Shown: piece after piece, positions 1 to 32,130 of the stretch
Position numbering within the stretch: the stretch's first letter is position 1
Layout of the letters: each line of letters opens with the position of its first letter
The notes under the pieces: model-generated
Seen by the model: the letters and a program-made list of their open reading frames with translations, nothing else
Databases searched by the model: none
What the model was told of the DNA's origin: nothing
NCBI GenBank assembly: GCA_027257055.1
Contig: JAPVLO010000207.1
Span: forward strand, 248,001-312,000
Direction: 5' to 3'
Length of the DNA: 64,000 nucleotides
Source: Cephalopachus bancanus
Taxonomy: Eukaryota > Chordata > Mammalia > Primates > Tarsiidae
Program-made: the position numbers and the translations under genes

Positions 1-80
1 ATTGTTTTGGCTGAGGCACCAGGGTAGGCTAGGCATATATTGCCAAGTTATGGTGGGAAAAAAGTTGAAAGAAGGATGAG
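1..80. other. Window start, nothing recognised
   Basis: Short unique-looking stretch before the first Alu; no gene or repeat recognised. Confidence 0.5.
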
Positions 81-395
81 GGCCAGGCGTGGTGGCTAAT
101 GCCTATAATCCCAGCACTTTGGGAGGCCGAGATGAGAGGATTGCTCGAGCTCATGGGTTCAAGACCAGCATAGACAACTTGGCGAGACCTCATCTGTACA
201 ATAAATCAAAAAATTAGCCGAGTGTGCTGGCATATGCCTGTAGTTCCAGCTACTTGGAAGGCTGAGGCAGAAGAATCTCCTGAGCCCAGAAGGTCGAGGC
301 TATGGTGGCTGTGAGCATGCCATTGCACTTTAGCTTGGGCGACAGAGTGAGACTCCAACTCAAAAAAAGGAAAAAGGAAAAGAAAAGAAAGAAGA
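81..395 (+). mobile_element. Alu, lemur type
   Basis: Dimeric Alu from GGCCAGGCGTGGTGGCT to an impure A-rich tail with AAAAGG-type units. It has the strepsirrhine signature 'gactccaactc' before the tail and an 'aataaatcaaaaaat' linker. Confidence 0.9.
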
Positions 396-974
396 ATAAG
401 GGAGAAAATAAATCGCTCCCCAAATTGTAATCTTGTGTTATGTTTCACCACTTACAGTTCCAGGAGCTACCACACTCCTTTGACTCAGATTGTTCTCTGA
501 TCTTACATTCTATCCTAGGACTGAGGGATAACTTTGAGCCATAATTTGGAGTTTTCTGTCTTTTCCTACAAAATGCAAAAAGGAGAAATACAATCCTATC
601 TCAAATTTAAACTTTGGTGATGGCTTTGCCTTATTACATGAGTTGAAGTTGAAAAAAGTGAATAGCTACTGAGCACAAACTGGAACCGATGCCCCAGGGA
701 GGACAAAGCCCAGTGATATGTGACATACCACACACAAAAAAGCACTTGGAGGTAAAGAGTGTGAGACTGTGGTGAACCCTGCTAGGCCTGCTGTGTCCAG
801 CTCTCCGCAGCCTTGTGGGCAAACCATCATGTGTGATCACAAATTGGTCATCATCACATGGTACCAATGTAGCTGCTTGTGTATGATATCTGGCCATGGT
901 ATAAAACTGTGAACAATGTAGTACACTGGAACCCTGATATTAGTTCCAGGTAATTTGGCTTGAGGAAAGCAGCT
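396..974. other. Intergenic, nothing recognised
   Basis: No convincing exon, RNA gene or repeat. An 87-codon open frame on the minus strand (634-897) has no recognisable relatives and is taken as chance. Confidence 0.5.
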
Positions 975-1142
975 TTTATTTTATTTATTGATTGATTGAC
1001 AGGGTCTCGCTCTATCACCTAGGCTGGTGTATAGTGGTGCGGTCATAGCTCATTGTAACTTCAAACTCCTGGGCTTAAGGTGTCCTCCTGCCTCAGCCTC
1101 CCAAGTAGCTTAGATTATAGATGGAAGCCACTGTACCTGGCC
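975..1142 (-). mobile_element. Old Alu monomer or Alu fragment
   Basis: About 165 bases of diverged Alu sequence in reverse orientation (AGGGTCTCGCTCTATCACC to GCCACTGTACCTGGCCC). It is one arm only, so it may be a FLAM/FRAM-type monomer or a truncated AluJ. Confidence 0.75.
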
Positions 1143-1411
1143 CTGAAGGCAGCTTTTAGTTGCCACATAAGGTACCTAAACCGGAGTATTGTGTAATGTA
1201 GATACCAAATATAAGAGGCTTGGCAAACCTTCACAAAGGTTCCCCATGAGGAACTGGGGTGACCCAAGCAGCATTACTTGTCCAATGTCCCCCTGCCCAT
1301 ATTCCTAATGTGCTTCTCTGAGGATGCATTCTCTTCATTTATCACAGTGACAGGCACATTCTCTCAGATTTATGTTTCATAATGTCCATATTCTCCAAGA
1401 CTCCCATTATG
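1143..1411. other. Intergenic, nothing recognised
   Basis: No gene or recognised repeat. Confidence 0.5.
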
Positions 1412-1620
1412 CCCTCAGCAGTACCTGGATTTGTATTCCATTTCTGCCACTTATGAGTTATGTGACCTTATACAAGTTACAAGTATCTCAGTTTCTTCAC
1501 ATGGTAAATAAAAATAATGATAATACATACCAGATAAAGCTGTTGTGACAACTAAATGAGTTAGCGCCTGGAAAACTCTTGAAACACTGCCTGGCATGTA
1601 GGAAGGGATCAGTAAATGTT
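1412..1620 (+). mobile_element. MIR SINE
   Basis: Contains the MIR core (CCACTTATGAGTTATGTGACC, with 'tcagtttcttcacatg') and the 3' end CTGCCTGGCATGTAGGAAGG through 'cagtaaatgttt'. Old and diverged. Confidence 0.75.
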
Positions 1621-1681
1621 TACCACCACCACCACCACCACCACCATCATCATCATCGTCATCGTCATCGTCATCACCAAC
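1621..1681. repeat. (CAC)n/(CAT)n compound microsatellite
   Basis: A run of about nine CAC units passes into CAT and CGT-CAT units. It starts directly after the MIR 3' end. On the minus strand it would read Gly and Asp runs, which explains a spurious 79-codon frame. Confidence 0.9.
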
Positions 1682-2639
1682 ACCTTCCATTTCTTGAGAC
1701 TTGAGAAGTTAAGCCCAAGATACATTCTTTAAAGGGGTTCATACTCTGCTGGATTCTCCCACTTCATGGAGACAGAAAGTTCTTTAATTGCAGGTTTTTT
1801 AGTGGGATGTGTTCTAGCAACAGAACAGTTAGAGCTTGAAGCAGGAATGAAAAGTCACAATACCTGATTTAGATTCTCACACAAGACCTTCTGAAAACCC
1901 CTGTCCTCCCGGAAAGGTAAAGGTAAAATGAGCTCCTCCATTCCCTAAGATGGCTTCTCTCAGGTCAGGAATGGCGCACACACAAGTGCACACACACAGA
2001 GGTCTGTCAGTCCTTCATCTTATTTCCAAGCCTCAGCCCCTGATGTGTGAGGGTGGAAATACATCTCCTTGCTGAGACCAGAATCACACATTTTCCAGTA
2101 CTGCCTATTTCAATTTGCTGTTTCCAGCATGATGAAGTCAAACTTGTGACTCCAGGAAGACAGTGTTCAGAGATGTAGGCAAGTACAGTCAATGAAGACA
2201 TTTTTGTAGCAGGCTGTAATTTTCATGTTTCCCTGTGATCAGTGGACAAAGCCCCTTTTTTAGACATAAGAACACAAGCCTGATCAAGGTGAGTCTGACC
2301 ACTGTGTTGCATGGGCCCGGAAGAGTATAGAATTCAAAGTGAAAGGTGCTGATAGCGTATAGACAGCATGAAAAGGGGGAATTTCATTGTTTTAAAAATC
2401 ATGAATGGAAGGGAAAAAGTCAGTAATTATGCTGGGAGAAATCAGGCAATACCTTGATGATCAAAATTAGCATCTCCAATAAAGGACAGAGGGATATCAT
2501 ATGCCTCCAGACATGATATCCTCAGAAAAACATAACATTACCTGTACTGTACTCAGGTCAAGAACATAACTTCAGTCTAAACAGGAGGAAAATTCAGACA
2601 AACAAAAAATGAAGCATTTCCTATTTTAAAAAGGAAGGA
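1682..2639. other. Intergenic, nothing recognised
   Basis: Unique-looking AT-rich DNA. No exon, promoter or repeat recognised. Confidence 0.5.
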
Positions 2640-3615
2640 GAATTGAAAAACAACTTGCACATCTTCAAAACTTTTGTGTTTCAAAACTCTTATGCTTTAA
2701 AGGATACCATCAAGAAAATGAAAAGGCAACCTACAGAATGGGAGAAAATTTTTGCAAATCATATATCTGATAAGAGACTTATAGCTAGAATATATAGAGA
2801 ATTCTTACAAGTCAATAAAAAAGACAAATAATTAAATAGACATTTTTTCAAAGACAATAAACAAATGGCTAATAAGCATCCGAAAAGATGTTCAACATCA
2901 CTTGCCATCAGAGCAATGCAAATCAAAATCACGAGATACCATTTTACCCCCACTAGAATGACTATAATTAAAAAGACAGATAATGACAAGTGTTGCTGAG
3001 GAGGTGGAGAAATCGTAACCCCCATACACTGCTGGTGGAGATGGTGAACAGCGAAGCTACTTTGGAGAGTGGTCTATTAATTCCTCAAAAGTCACATGGG
3101 TTACCATGTGACTCAGCAATTCTCCAAGAGAAATGAAAACATGGGCACAAAAAAATTTCTACATGACATTTCACAGCAACGTTAGCATAATAGCTAAAAG
3201 ATAGAAACAACTAACCTGTCTATTAACTGATGAACAGTTAAACAAAGTATGGTATATCCATCAATGGGAATATTATTTGGTCACAGTGAAGTAGTAATAC
3301 ATGCTACAATATGGATAAATTTTGAAACATTATGAAAGAAGCCTGTCACAAAGGACCATACGTTTTATGATTCCAGTTATATGAAATGCCTAGAATGGGC
3401 AAATTCATGGATTATAAATTGTCTTAGGCTGGAGAATTTGGGAAGAAATTGGAGTAACTAATGGGTATGGAGTTTCTTTTGGGATAATGAAAATGTTCTA
3501 ACATTGATTATGATGATGGTTGCACATCTCTGTGAATATACAAACTATTGAATTGTACACATTAAGTGAGTGAATTGAAGGCATGTAAATTATATTGTAA
3601 TAAAACAGCTACTAA
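2640..3615 (+). mobile_element. L1 fragment: end of ORF2 and 3'UTR, old family
   Basis: The C-terminal part of L1 ORF2 is recognisable ('tacagaatgggagaaaa', then 'aagatgttcaacatcact' and 'tacactgctggtggaga'), followed by 'ccatcaatgggaatattatt' and 3'UTR-like sequence. Short in-frame remnants survive (2643-2831) but stops and indels break the frame. It is a dead L1M-class copy. Confidence 0.85.
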
Positions 3616-4121
3616 AAGAGGGGGACAGATTGTATTCTTCAAAACTGTCAGTGTCATAAAGGACAAAGAAAGCCGTGGAAATGTTCCAGATCAAAGGAAG
3701 CTAAAGAGAAACGACAACCAAATACAATACCTGACCCTAACCTGGATTCCGTACAAGAGGAATATGTTATAAAGAACATTATTGGGTCAACTGACATAAC
3801 TGGATCATGGATAGTAGCTTAGATTGAAGTATTATATCAACGTAAATTTATGAAGTTTATATATGTTCTGAGGTTATGTAAGAGAAAAATGTACCATGAT
3901 TTATTAGTGATAAAGGATAATGTATGCAACCTATACTCAAATGATTCAGAAAAGAATTGTGTGACTGTGTATGTGTGCAGGGAAGCAAATGATACAACAA
4001 ATGAAATAAAATGTTAATAGCAGGTAATCTGGGTAAAAGATATACAGATATCCTTTCTACTATTTTTATGTTTGCAACTTTTTGTAAGTTTGAGGTTTTT
4101 TTCTAAATTAAAAGTTTTAAA
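3616..4121 (+). mobile_element. Probable second L1M 3'UTR fragment
   Basis: Ends 'tttgcaactttttgtaagtt' and 'aaattaaaagtttt', close to the 3' ends of old L1M families. It could be a continuation of the preceding element or a separate insertion. Confidence 0.5.
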
Positions 4122-4604
4122 TGATCATAAATGACTTTTCTCTCTGGGCAGTGTGGAGTTGTATAAAAACAGGTTAGAGTAAATGCTCTGAGTGTGAGTG
4201 TGTATATATGTTTGCATGCCTGGGAGTCTACACATTTCCACGGAGCATGTTACCCCTCTGCTGCCATTGGGCACCAGGCCCTGTGGCTTATCCAGCAAGG
4301 GCCACTGATGGCTCACTATCACACCCAGGCAGCATGCTTAGGTACTCTGAGGGAAGGAGGTGGATCTCTTGGTGTCCCTGGGGTTGACAGTGGCAACTTA
4401 ACTACATGAGCTGCCCTGTAGGCATCCTCCTCTCATATAAAGAAACATGGAGCGTCAGGTCAGGCCTACATCACCATATTCTGAGAGGCTTGCTGTCTTC
4501 AGAGTTCTCATTTCTATACCGAAGAGTTATCCATTGGCTTCAGGAGGCCACTCTTTTTCCAGGTTCTCTACCTATGTTGAAGAGAGGGAGGAAAGAGAAA
4601 GAGG

Positions 4605-4990
4605 ACTCATATTTATTGAGGGCCCTCTTTGTGTCAGGCCCTAAGCTTTGTAGACTATCTTATTTAAACAGCACAGAATCCTGCGAGATGGGTAAACTGA
4701 GGCTCAGAGTATCTCACTAACTTGGTCAAGGAAGCAGAGCAAGCAAGGGGCAGAGCTGGATTGTTTTTTTGTTTTGTTTTGTTTTTTTTTGAGTTGGATT
4801 CTTACTCTGTCGCCCAGACTGGAGTGTAGTGGCCTCTCCCGGCCGCTGCAGTCTCGACCTGCTGGGCTCCAGCGATCCTTCCGCCTCAGCCTTCCAAGTA
4901 GCCGGAATTACAGGCATGCGCTACCACACCCAGCTGATTCAGAGCTGGATTAAAAGCCAAGCCTAGACTCCCCCATTCCCAACTTCCACC
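4605..4990 (-). mobile_element. MIR SINE, split by a half-Alu
   Basis: Reverse-oriented MIR: 'gtgtcaggccctaagctttg', 'gggtaaactgaggctcagag' and 'ggcagagctggatt', continuing after the inserted Alu arm with 'aaaagccaagcctagactc'. Confidence 0.75.
4763..4939 (-). mobile_element. Right-arm-only Alu with perfect target-site duplication
   Basis: Only the 3' (right) monomer and the poly(T) are present, flanked by the identical 12-base direct repeat CAGAGCTGGATT at 4751-4762 and 4940-4951. The intact duplication shows it was inserted as a half element and not cut later. Its 'ccggaattacaggcatgcg' and 'cagctgatt' signatures place it with the youngest Alus of the window. Confidence 0.9.
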
Positions 4991-6179
4991 AGGCACTCTT
5001 GCTTGAGATATTGAGACTTTTTTCCTGCTTTCTCTCCTCTTTTGCTGTCTGATTTGAGGTCAAATCCTGTCCTCATCTCAGTAAATCAAACCAAATAATT
5101 GCTAATAGGAATTGATCCAAAAGACCCAGGCCAACTTTGGAAAACACTAGCAGGGCTGCATTCAGCCCTGTTTTCTGAAGCCATAGTGATGTTGGGAATC
5201 AACTCTGAAGGAAATGGAGAGAAATATTTATCTTTTCTTTAAATGGCCAAAGTGAACACAGTCTTCAGAGTTAGGTGCCAAATCATGGGCCCTGGGTAGC
5301 CAGAGGTCCTGGCACACATCTGGCACCTGGACAACTGTTTGAAGGATATTCCTGCCAAAGGAAGTCAGGGTTATGGTGGGGACACCTTAGGAGGCAGTGG
5401 GCTCTGAAGCTATAAGGATGGGGATGGTGAGCAAAGAGGAGTGCCAGGCATGGCTGTTCTAACGTTCAGGTATGGCCCAGGGCAATATTGTAGGTGGGAA
5501 GCGAAAGGGGATAAATATTGCTTGGCAGTCTTCCCTTTATCCCCTGCTCTTCTCCTCTACTTTTCTGGCCTCCAAGCATTCATCTGGTATTCCATTCTCA
5601 AAGGCCTCCCTGTTCGCTCAATACCAAAAGGAGGGTTGCTGGAAGAATACATTGGAGCTGCATACAGCCATCACACAGGAAGAGTTCGCCCATGGGAGTG
5701 TCAGCTCAGAGGAAAGCAGAACTGAAACACAGTGATGATGTCATTTGAGCCCTTGGATTCAGCCATGCCAGAAGCCCCTGTACTTTTAAATTAAGGGGAC
5801 CAAAAATTTGCATTTTGCATGAGAAATTTTCAGTTGGGTTTCTATCACTTAGAAGAAGAACATGAATAGAATTCTAACTGAAATAGGATTAGACTGTCTA
5901 GTATGATTTTCAAGTACAGATCATTCCTAGCAGCCAAGGTAGGATGCAGAGAACTTTACAACAGAGCCGTTTGACATGGAAAACCCAAAATCTGTAGACA
6001 GTGAAGAGAGGAAGAAAGCAGGCCAGTTCCTGCCTCCAGAGGCTTCTACTCTACGGAGTGGTTAAGATGCTCAGATCTGGGTCTTTTCTGCAGTGTAGGG
6101 AGACTTGGAGGAAACCTAAGCCAGTTCCAGTCTGAGGGTCCTGCAACCTACAGGTTTTCCTGAGGCTGTTTCAGGTAAT
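4991..6179. other. Intergenic, nothing recognised
   Basis: About 1.2 kb without a gene or confident repeat. Three overlapping plus-strand open frames at 5441-5748 lack recognisable domains. Confidence 0.5.
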
Positions 6180-6430
6180 GGTAGCTACCTTCTGCTGAGA
6201 CTGTGCTACATGGTAGACAACGCACTGTGTATCATTTCATTGAATTCTCATAGTAACCATAGAAATGGAGATGCTGGTACCATTTGCTAGATGAGGAACT
6301 GAAAGTTCACAATGGCAAAGTAACTTACTAGTCACATAGCTAGTAAGCTAGTAAGCGGTAGAGCAGGGATTCAAACCTAGTGTATTAGACTCCAAATCTT
6401 GTGCTTTTAACAGCTATATTATATTTATTT
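6180..6430 (-). mobile_element. MIR SINE
   Basis: Reverse-oriented MIR with 'gctagatgaggaactgaaag', 'cacatagctagtaagc' and 'cagggattcaaaccta'. Confidence 0.75.
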
Positions 6431-6504
6431 TACTTCCTCCAAGATGGGTCAATGAGGAAAGGGAGGTTAGCTATATGGAGAATTAATAATAATCTTTTTC
6501 TGTC

Positions 6505-6650
6505 AATGTAGTCCTAGTGAGTTTACATTACAATCATATATGCAATCTCACTACATCCATTTTATGGATATGGAAACTGAGGCTCAGAGGTAGGAAATGA
6601 CTTACTCCAAGTTATTTGGGAAAACTGGATAGACCACTCAGAGGTAACCC
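6505..6650 (-). mobile_element. MIR SINE fragment
   Basis: Core 'ggaaactgaggctcagagg' in reverse orientation, in a diverged copy. Confidence 0.65.
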
Positions 6651-7649
6651 CCCTCAAATTCAGCAGCCAGTCTGTAGTCTGTGGATACTCACAGTGCGTG
6701 TGCAGGGCAGGGAGGAGCTGGCTTCACCACACTGAACCATGCTAAAGGGGAGTGACGGTATCAGTCTGGCCAAGGAAGTTCTAGACAGGTGAGGGGACTG
6801 ACAGGTATTGTGGCCACAGATCCAATTGCAGAACACAAATCCCACTATAGCAAAGAACTCTGAATTCACAAAAAGATTCCCCGTTCCAGCCAGGTGCCAT
6901 TTATTTTTCAGCAACATTTGATATGGCCAAATTCCAGTTCAACCAGAGAGATTCAGCTTCCTGGTGTTCCCAGGGGGACCTGCTTGTGAAAGGAGCCCCT
7001 TTCTTCTGTTGGGACACCCTCAGAAAACAAGGTTGAGCTGCCCAGGGAGTAGGGATTCCAGCTCCTCCCCTAGAGCTTATTCCTGCCTGGCTTCCTCCCT
7101 GAGCAAAGTAGCTGTCTCAGCCCAAGCTCCAGGGGCCCCCACAATTGGACCTGTCCTGATGCTTTGCCAAGCTCAGAGGCACCTGCCCTGGGGAGACAAG
7201 GCAAAGCTTTCACCGTTCCCTGAATGAACCGCACCGGGAGGAGTGACCAGGCAGGGATCCAGGTGATGGGACAGAAGGGGCCAGAGCAACCACTGTTGTT
7301 CACTGCCAGAAGGATGCCAGGGGGCTGGAAGGTGAGCAGCAATCCCACTTGTCTCCCAAAGACCCTGCCCTCTCTGTGTGTGGGGGTGGGCTCGAAGGAG
7401 GAAAGGAGAGTGGGAAAGCAGGGAGGAATCCAGTCCTGGAGCTCCCATGAAGCCAGGGGAGCAGCCTTCTGGATTTGTTTTCCTACAAGTAATCTGTGCT
7501 CCCTGAAACTGGAGCAAGTATTGAAGGCAGAGGAGGTGGAAAGAAGCAGGTTCTTGTGGTCAACCCCAGCCCTTCCAGGTCTCCAGTACAGGTTCTGGTG
7601 CAGATCCCAGCTCTATCACTTGCTTTCCTTGGTACAATCTTAACTTTTT
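6651..7649. other. Intergenic, nothing recognised
   Basis: Moderately GC-rich DNA with several overlapping open frames on both strands (the longest is 139 codons at 7224-7643). None has recognisable domains, splice context or codon bias that I can judge; probably non-coding. Confidence 0.4.
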
Positions 7650-7929
7650 GCCATCCTTATATTAGTATTTATTAAGAGCCCTCTACGTATTAGGGAGTCA
7701 ATAGTAAGCTAGGGAGGCAATAATAAGCATAAAAAAAAAGAGCTCAGTCACCTTCTTGGAGTTTATATCAGTAAGGGAGATGAATATTAATCAAATAACC
7801 AAGTAATCCTCCTACACACACACACATACATACGTACAAAAAGTGAAATGTCCAGGAGAGATACATAGTATATAATTAGAGATCACTCTCTGGAAGGTCA
7901 GAGAGGGTTTCCTAAAAAAATGATAATAA

Positions 7930-8229
7930 GCCGGGCTTGAGCTGGCTCCGTGGCTCAGCCTGTAATCCCGTGCCTTTGGGAGGCTGAGGTGAGTGGATTG
8001 CCTGAGCCCATGGGTTCGAGACCCGCCTGAGCAACTTGGCGAGACCTCATCTCCACAATAAATCAAAAATCAGCTGGGCGTGGTAGCGCACGCTTGTAAT
8101 GCCGGCTACTCAGAAGGCTGAGGTGGAAGGATCGCCGGAGCCCAGCGGGTTGAGCCTGCGGTGGCCAGAAGTGGCCACTGCACTCCAGTCTGGGTGAAAC
8201 TCCAACTCAAAAAAAAAAAAAAAAAAAAA
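7930..8229 (+). mobile_element. Alu, lemur type, first of a tandem pair
   Basis: Young CpG-rich Alu with about ten extra bases in its head (GCTTGAGCTGGCTCCGTGG). Its poly(A) runs straight into the next Alu. Confidence 0.9.
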
Positions 8230-8530
8230 GGCCGGGCTTGGTGGCTCAGCCTGTAATCCTGCGCCTTGGGAGGCTGAGGTGAGTGAATTGCCTGAGCCCG
8301 CGAGTTCGAGACCCGCCTGGGCAACTTGGTGAGACCTCATCTCTACAAAAAAAAAAAAAAAATTAGCCAGGTGTGGTAGCGCGCTCCTGTAGTTCCAGCT
8401 ACTTGGAAGGCTGAGGCGGAAGGATCGCTGGAGCCCAGCAGGTCGAGGCTGCGGTGGCCGGGAGCGGCCACTGCACTCCAGTCTGGGCGACAGAGTGAGA
8501 CTCCAACTCAAAAAAAAAAAAAAAAAAAAA
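8230..8530 (+). mobile_element. Alu, lemur type, second of a tandem pair
   Basis: Complete young Alu starting GGCCGGGCTTGGTGGCT directly after the first element's poly(A). GATAATA occurs just before the first copy (7922-7928) and just after the second, so one duplication frames both: this copy probably inserted into the tail of the first. Confidence 0.9.
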
Positions 8531-8867
8531 GATAATAGAACTGAGGTCTGGAAGAAGCGCAGAAGTCTCATGAAGAGAGTAAAAGGGAACTGGATATTCA
8601 AAGGCAGCCCATTTGATAAGAGGGAACTGGAAGGAATTGGAAGAAGGCTCCTGAGGCTGAAGTACAGAGTGGAGAGCCAGGGTCCAGGCAGACTGTGCAA
8701 AAATGTGGTTCTTTCTCTTAAGAGCAATAGGAAACCTTTGAGGTGCTCTAAGCAGGGAAGTAAGATGATCACACTTGTAGTTTGAGATTACTCTGGCAGC
8801 ATAGTGCCAACGGATCAGAAGAGAATGAGGGAGAATTCAGGAGGCCAGTTAGGAGGTATCAGACATT

Positions 8868-9010
8868 TGCCTATAAAGTGGGGATGATGATAACACTATC
8901 TCATAAGCTGCTGCCAGGATTCAACGAGATGCTGCGCTTTAATGTTTATTCCAGTACCTGGCACGTAGTAAAGGCTCAATAACTGTCGACATTGCTACTT
9001 TTATTGTTGT
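8868..9010 (+). mobile_element. MIR SINE 3' half
   Basis: Contains 'taaagtggggatgatgataa', 'ggattcaacgagatg' and the end 'agtacctggcacgtagtaaa' plus 'ggctcaataact'. Confidence 0.8.
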
Positions 9011-9279
9011 TTCTCTTCAGAGTGGATACTTCTGATTCACGCCTACTCTCCTATGTGAAGGAGGTGGAAAGGGTAGCTGTGGTTTCGCAGGTGGAAACGT
9101 GTTTTGTATCCAATCAGAACGTCGACACCAGAACCCAGGATGCCCGAAGGCCCTGTTAGATAACGCTTGAAAGTATGAATGATTCCGGAAGAAAAACGGG
9201 TTCCAATTGTTCCCGCAAGGAAGCTGGAGAGACCGGTGAAAGACTATCGACGGTAAGCCCTAGGGTTTCTTGAGAAAAG
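9011..9279. other. Upstream flank of NRIP3 CpG island
   Basis: Unique sequence with a CCAATCAG box at 9110-9117, some 930 bases above the inferred start. No other element recognised. Confidence 0.4.
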
Positions 9280-9961
9280 CAAGTGCTCATCTGTTCCGAA
9301 GAGCAGGTGTAGAGCTCACTGTCGCGCGCATTCCCGTGGAGATGGGGACCCCCGCCACTCCCCACCCCGGTGCCGACCCACAGGCTGCAGACCAGACCCG
9401 CTTCCCCAGGGTGCCAGGAGGAGGAGGGTCCCGGAAGGCCGCCTCCAGCCCGCCTGCACCGGCTGCCCCCTCCCCAGTCACGTGGCCCGGTGGGTGGGGA
9501 CCGACCTGAAGTTGGAGAAATCCTGAGCTCTGCCAACTTCAGAGTACGTGGCCACCCGTGCCCGGCGGTGGGCCCGGGAGGGGCGTGGAGGTGCGAATCG
9601 GAGAAGCCAGCAGCGGCGCGGGCTGCGGGACTCGAGGCATGGCCCAGCTGTCATTGATCCCCGGGTCGGCCACGGCATGGACAGGTGAGCAGGTCCCCGG
9701 GGGGCAGCGGCTGGGGTGGCAGAGACTGCTCGGGCATTGGGCCCCAACAGCCTACGCCCGTCCAGGGGATGCGGGGCACCCACCTAGGAGGGGAGCGGCT
9801 GGGTGGAGCAGAGCGGCCGCGGGGGACTCTTGGTCTTCCAGGTCAGTCTCGCCGCCGCTTCCCCGTCCTCGCTCGCTTCTCCCCGAGCCTGGTGGCGCGA
9901 CTGAAGGCAGGGACTGCGGGACGCGATGGAACCGCGCGCCTGGCGGGGGCGCTATTCCGGC

Positions 9962-10017
9962 TCCGCCCCCTGCGCGCGCACTGGCTGCTCCCCGTGACGT
10001 CACGCTCGGCTATAAAA
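9962..10017 (+). promoter_or_regulatory. NRIP3 core promoter: GC box, consensus CRE and TATA box
   Basis: A GC box (CCGCCCCC, about 9963-9970), a perfect palindromic cAMP-response element TGACGTCA at 9995-10002, and TATAAAAG at 10011-10018 lie in order within 56 bases. The CRE-to-TATA distance of 8 bases is typical of CREB-responsive TATA promoters, where half-site and TATA proximity matter for inducibility. Transcription would start near 10040, about 45 bases above the ATG. Family knowledge: CREB/ATF proteins bind TGACGTCA. That NRIP3 is cAMP- or activity-inducible is an inference. Confidence 0.85.
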
Positions 10018-10085
10018 GGCGCGGCGCGCGGCCCTTGCGGCTGTGGAGGAGCTCGAAGCTGAGGGAGCCTGCGATTGCTTCAGCG

Positions 10086-31469
<21,384 letters not shown>

Positions 31470-31839
31470 CTACAGCCTGCGGCATGTCTGCACATGTATA
31501 CACACACCAGGTTGACAGATTGAGAAAACTGGGTTTCAACCAAATGCAGTAGCAACTTGCTGTGGACCAAGTCCTTCCCTCTAATAGAAGCTCCAGGGGC
31601 TCCTTCCCACTCAGACCTCTCTAGACTATAGTCTGTGCTTAGAGATCTTGTCTGGTTATAGCCATTATTTTTTACTCCTTTGATCACTTAATTTATAGAC
31701 CATTTTGACACTGCCAGGTCTCACTTGTGGCCTATTTCTCAGCTTATTCCAGGAATTTTCTTTTATTGGTCAAGCATAGGGGCTGCCAGGTTCTATTTCT
31801 CCATAAATATACTCACTCCTTTCCAACAGCTAAATGTAT

Positions 31840-31845
31840 AATAAA
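31840..31845 (+). terminator. Possible proximal polyadenylation signal of NRIP3
   Basis: AATAAA 371 bases after the stop codon. The downstream GT/T-rich element is weaker than at the distal site, so use of this site is uncertain. Confidence 0.3.
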
Positions 31846-31954
31846 TAGGAACCTGACCTTTATCTCCTTTCAGCTATTTCAAAAAGGTGCAGGATACCTA
31901 TGTCTTGGAATTAGAATTTCTTCTACTTAATTCATTGATTTCTCAAGTATGATT

Positions 31955-32130
31955 TGATCTGAAAGAGCCCAGAGAGATCATCTAGTTTAACTCTTTCATT
32001 TAAAAAGCCCAGACCAAGTGAATTGTCTAAGCTCATAAATTAAGTCAGTGGCAGAAGGGACCTAGAACTCAGACCTGACTTCCAAACCAAGGCTCCCATG
32101 CTGCCCCATTTGTCTCTAAGCCTTAACAGG
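31955..32130 (-). mobile_element. MIR3-like SINE in NRIP3 3'UTR
   Basis: Contains 'gagagatcatctagtttaac', 'cagtggcagaagggacctag' and 'aactcagacctgacttcc', in the order of a reverse MIR3. Confidence 0.6.

Larger units (their letters stand above)
7650..8866 (-). mobile_element. L2 LINE fragment, interrupted by two Alus
   Basis: Reverse-oriented L2 3' end ('gtatttattaagagccctct', 'gtgaaatgtccagga', 'gaaggtcagagagggtttcc') resumes after the Alus with 'agcagggaagtaagatgatc' and 'ggaggccagttaggagg'. A CA/TA-rich run lies at 7813-7838. Confidence 0.65.

Noticed and set aside
1451..1690. Poly-Asp/poly-Gly protein
   Set aside because: Reverse reading of a CAC/CAT microsatellite.
2643..2831. Small protein gene of 62 residues
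   Set aside because: It is a broken piece of L1 ORF2 from an old L1 copy.
634..4409. Similar peptide text M-A-[RH]-Y-H-T-Q-A-A at about 890 (minus) and 4308 (plus)
   Set aside because: Similarity covers only about 25 bases and does not extend; not evidence of a repeat family or gene.
7173..7643. Overlapping 114- and 139-codon frames on both strands
   Set aside because: No recognised domain, splice pairing or neighbouring promoter; frames overlap on opposite strands as expected by chance in GC-rich DNA.
8110..8772. 220-codon open frame on the minus strand
   Set aside because: It runs through two antisense-read Alus; the residues are typical Alu translation ([14 protein letters not shown] type), not a gene.
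9558..10042. Separate gene upstream of NRIP3
   Set aside because: The frame is only the stop-poor CpG island continuing into NRIP3 exon 1; the TATA box lies inside it.
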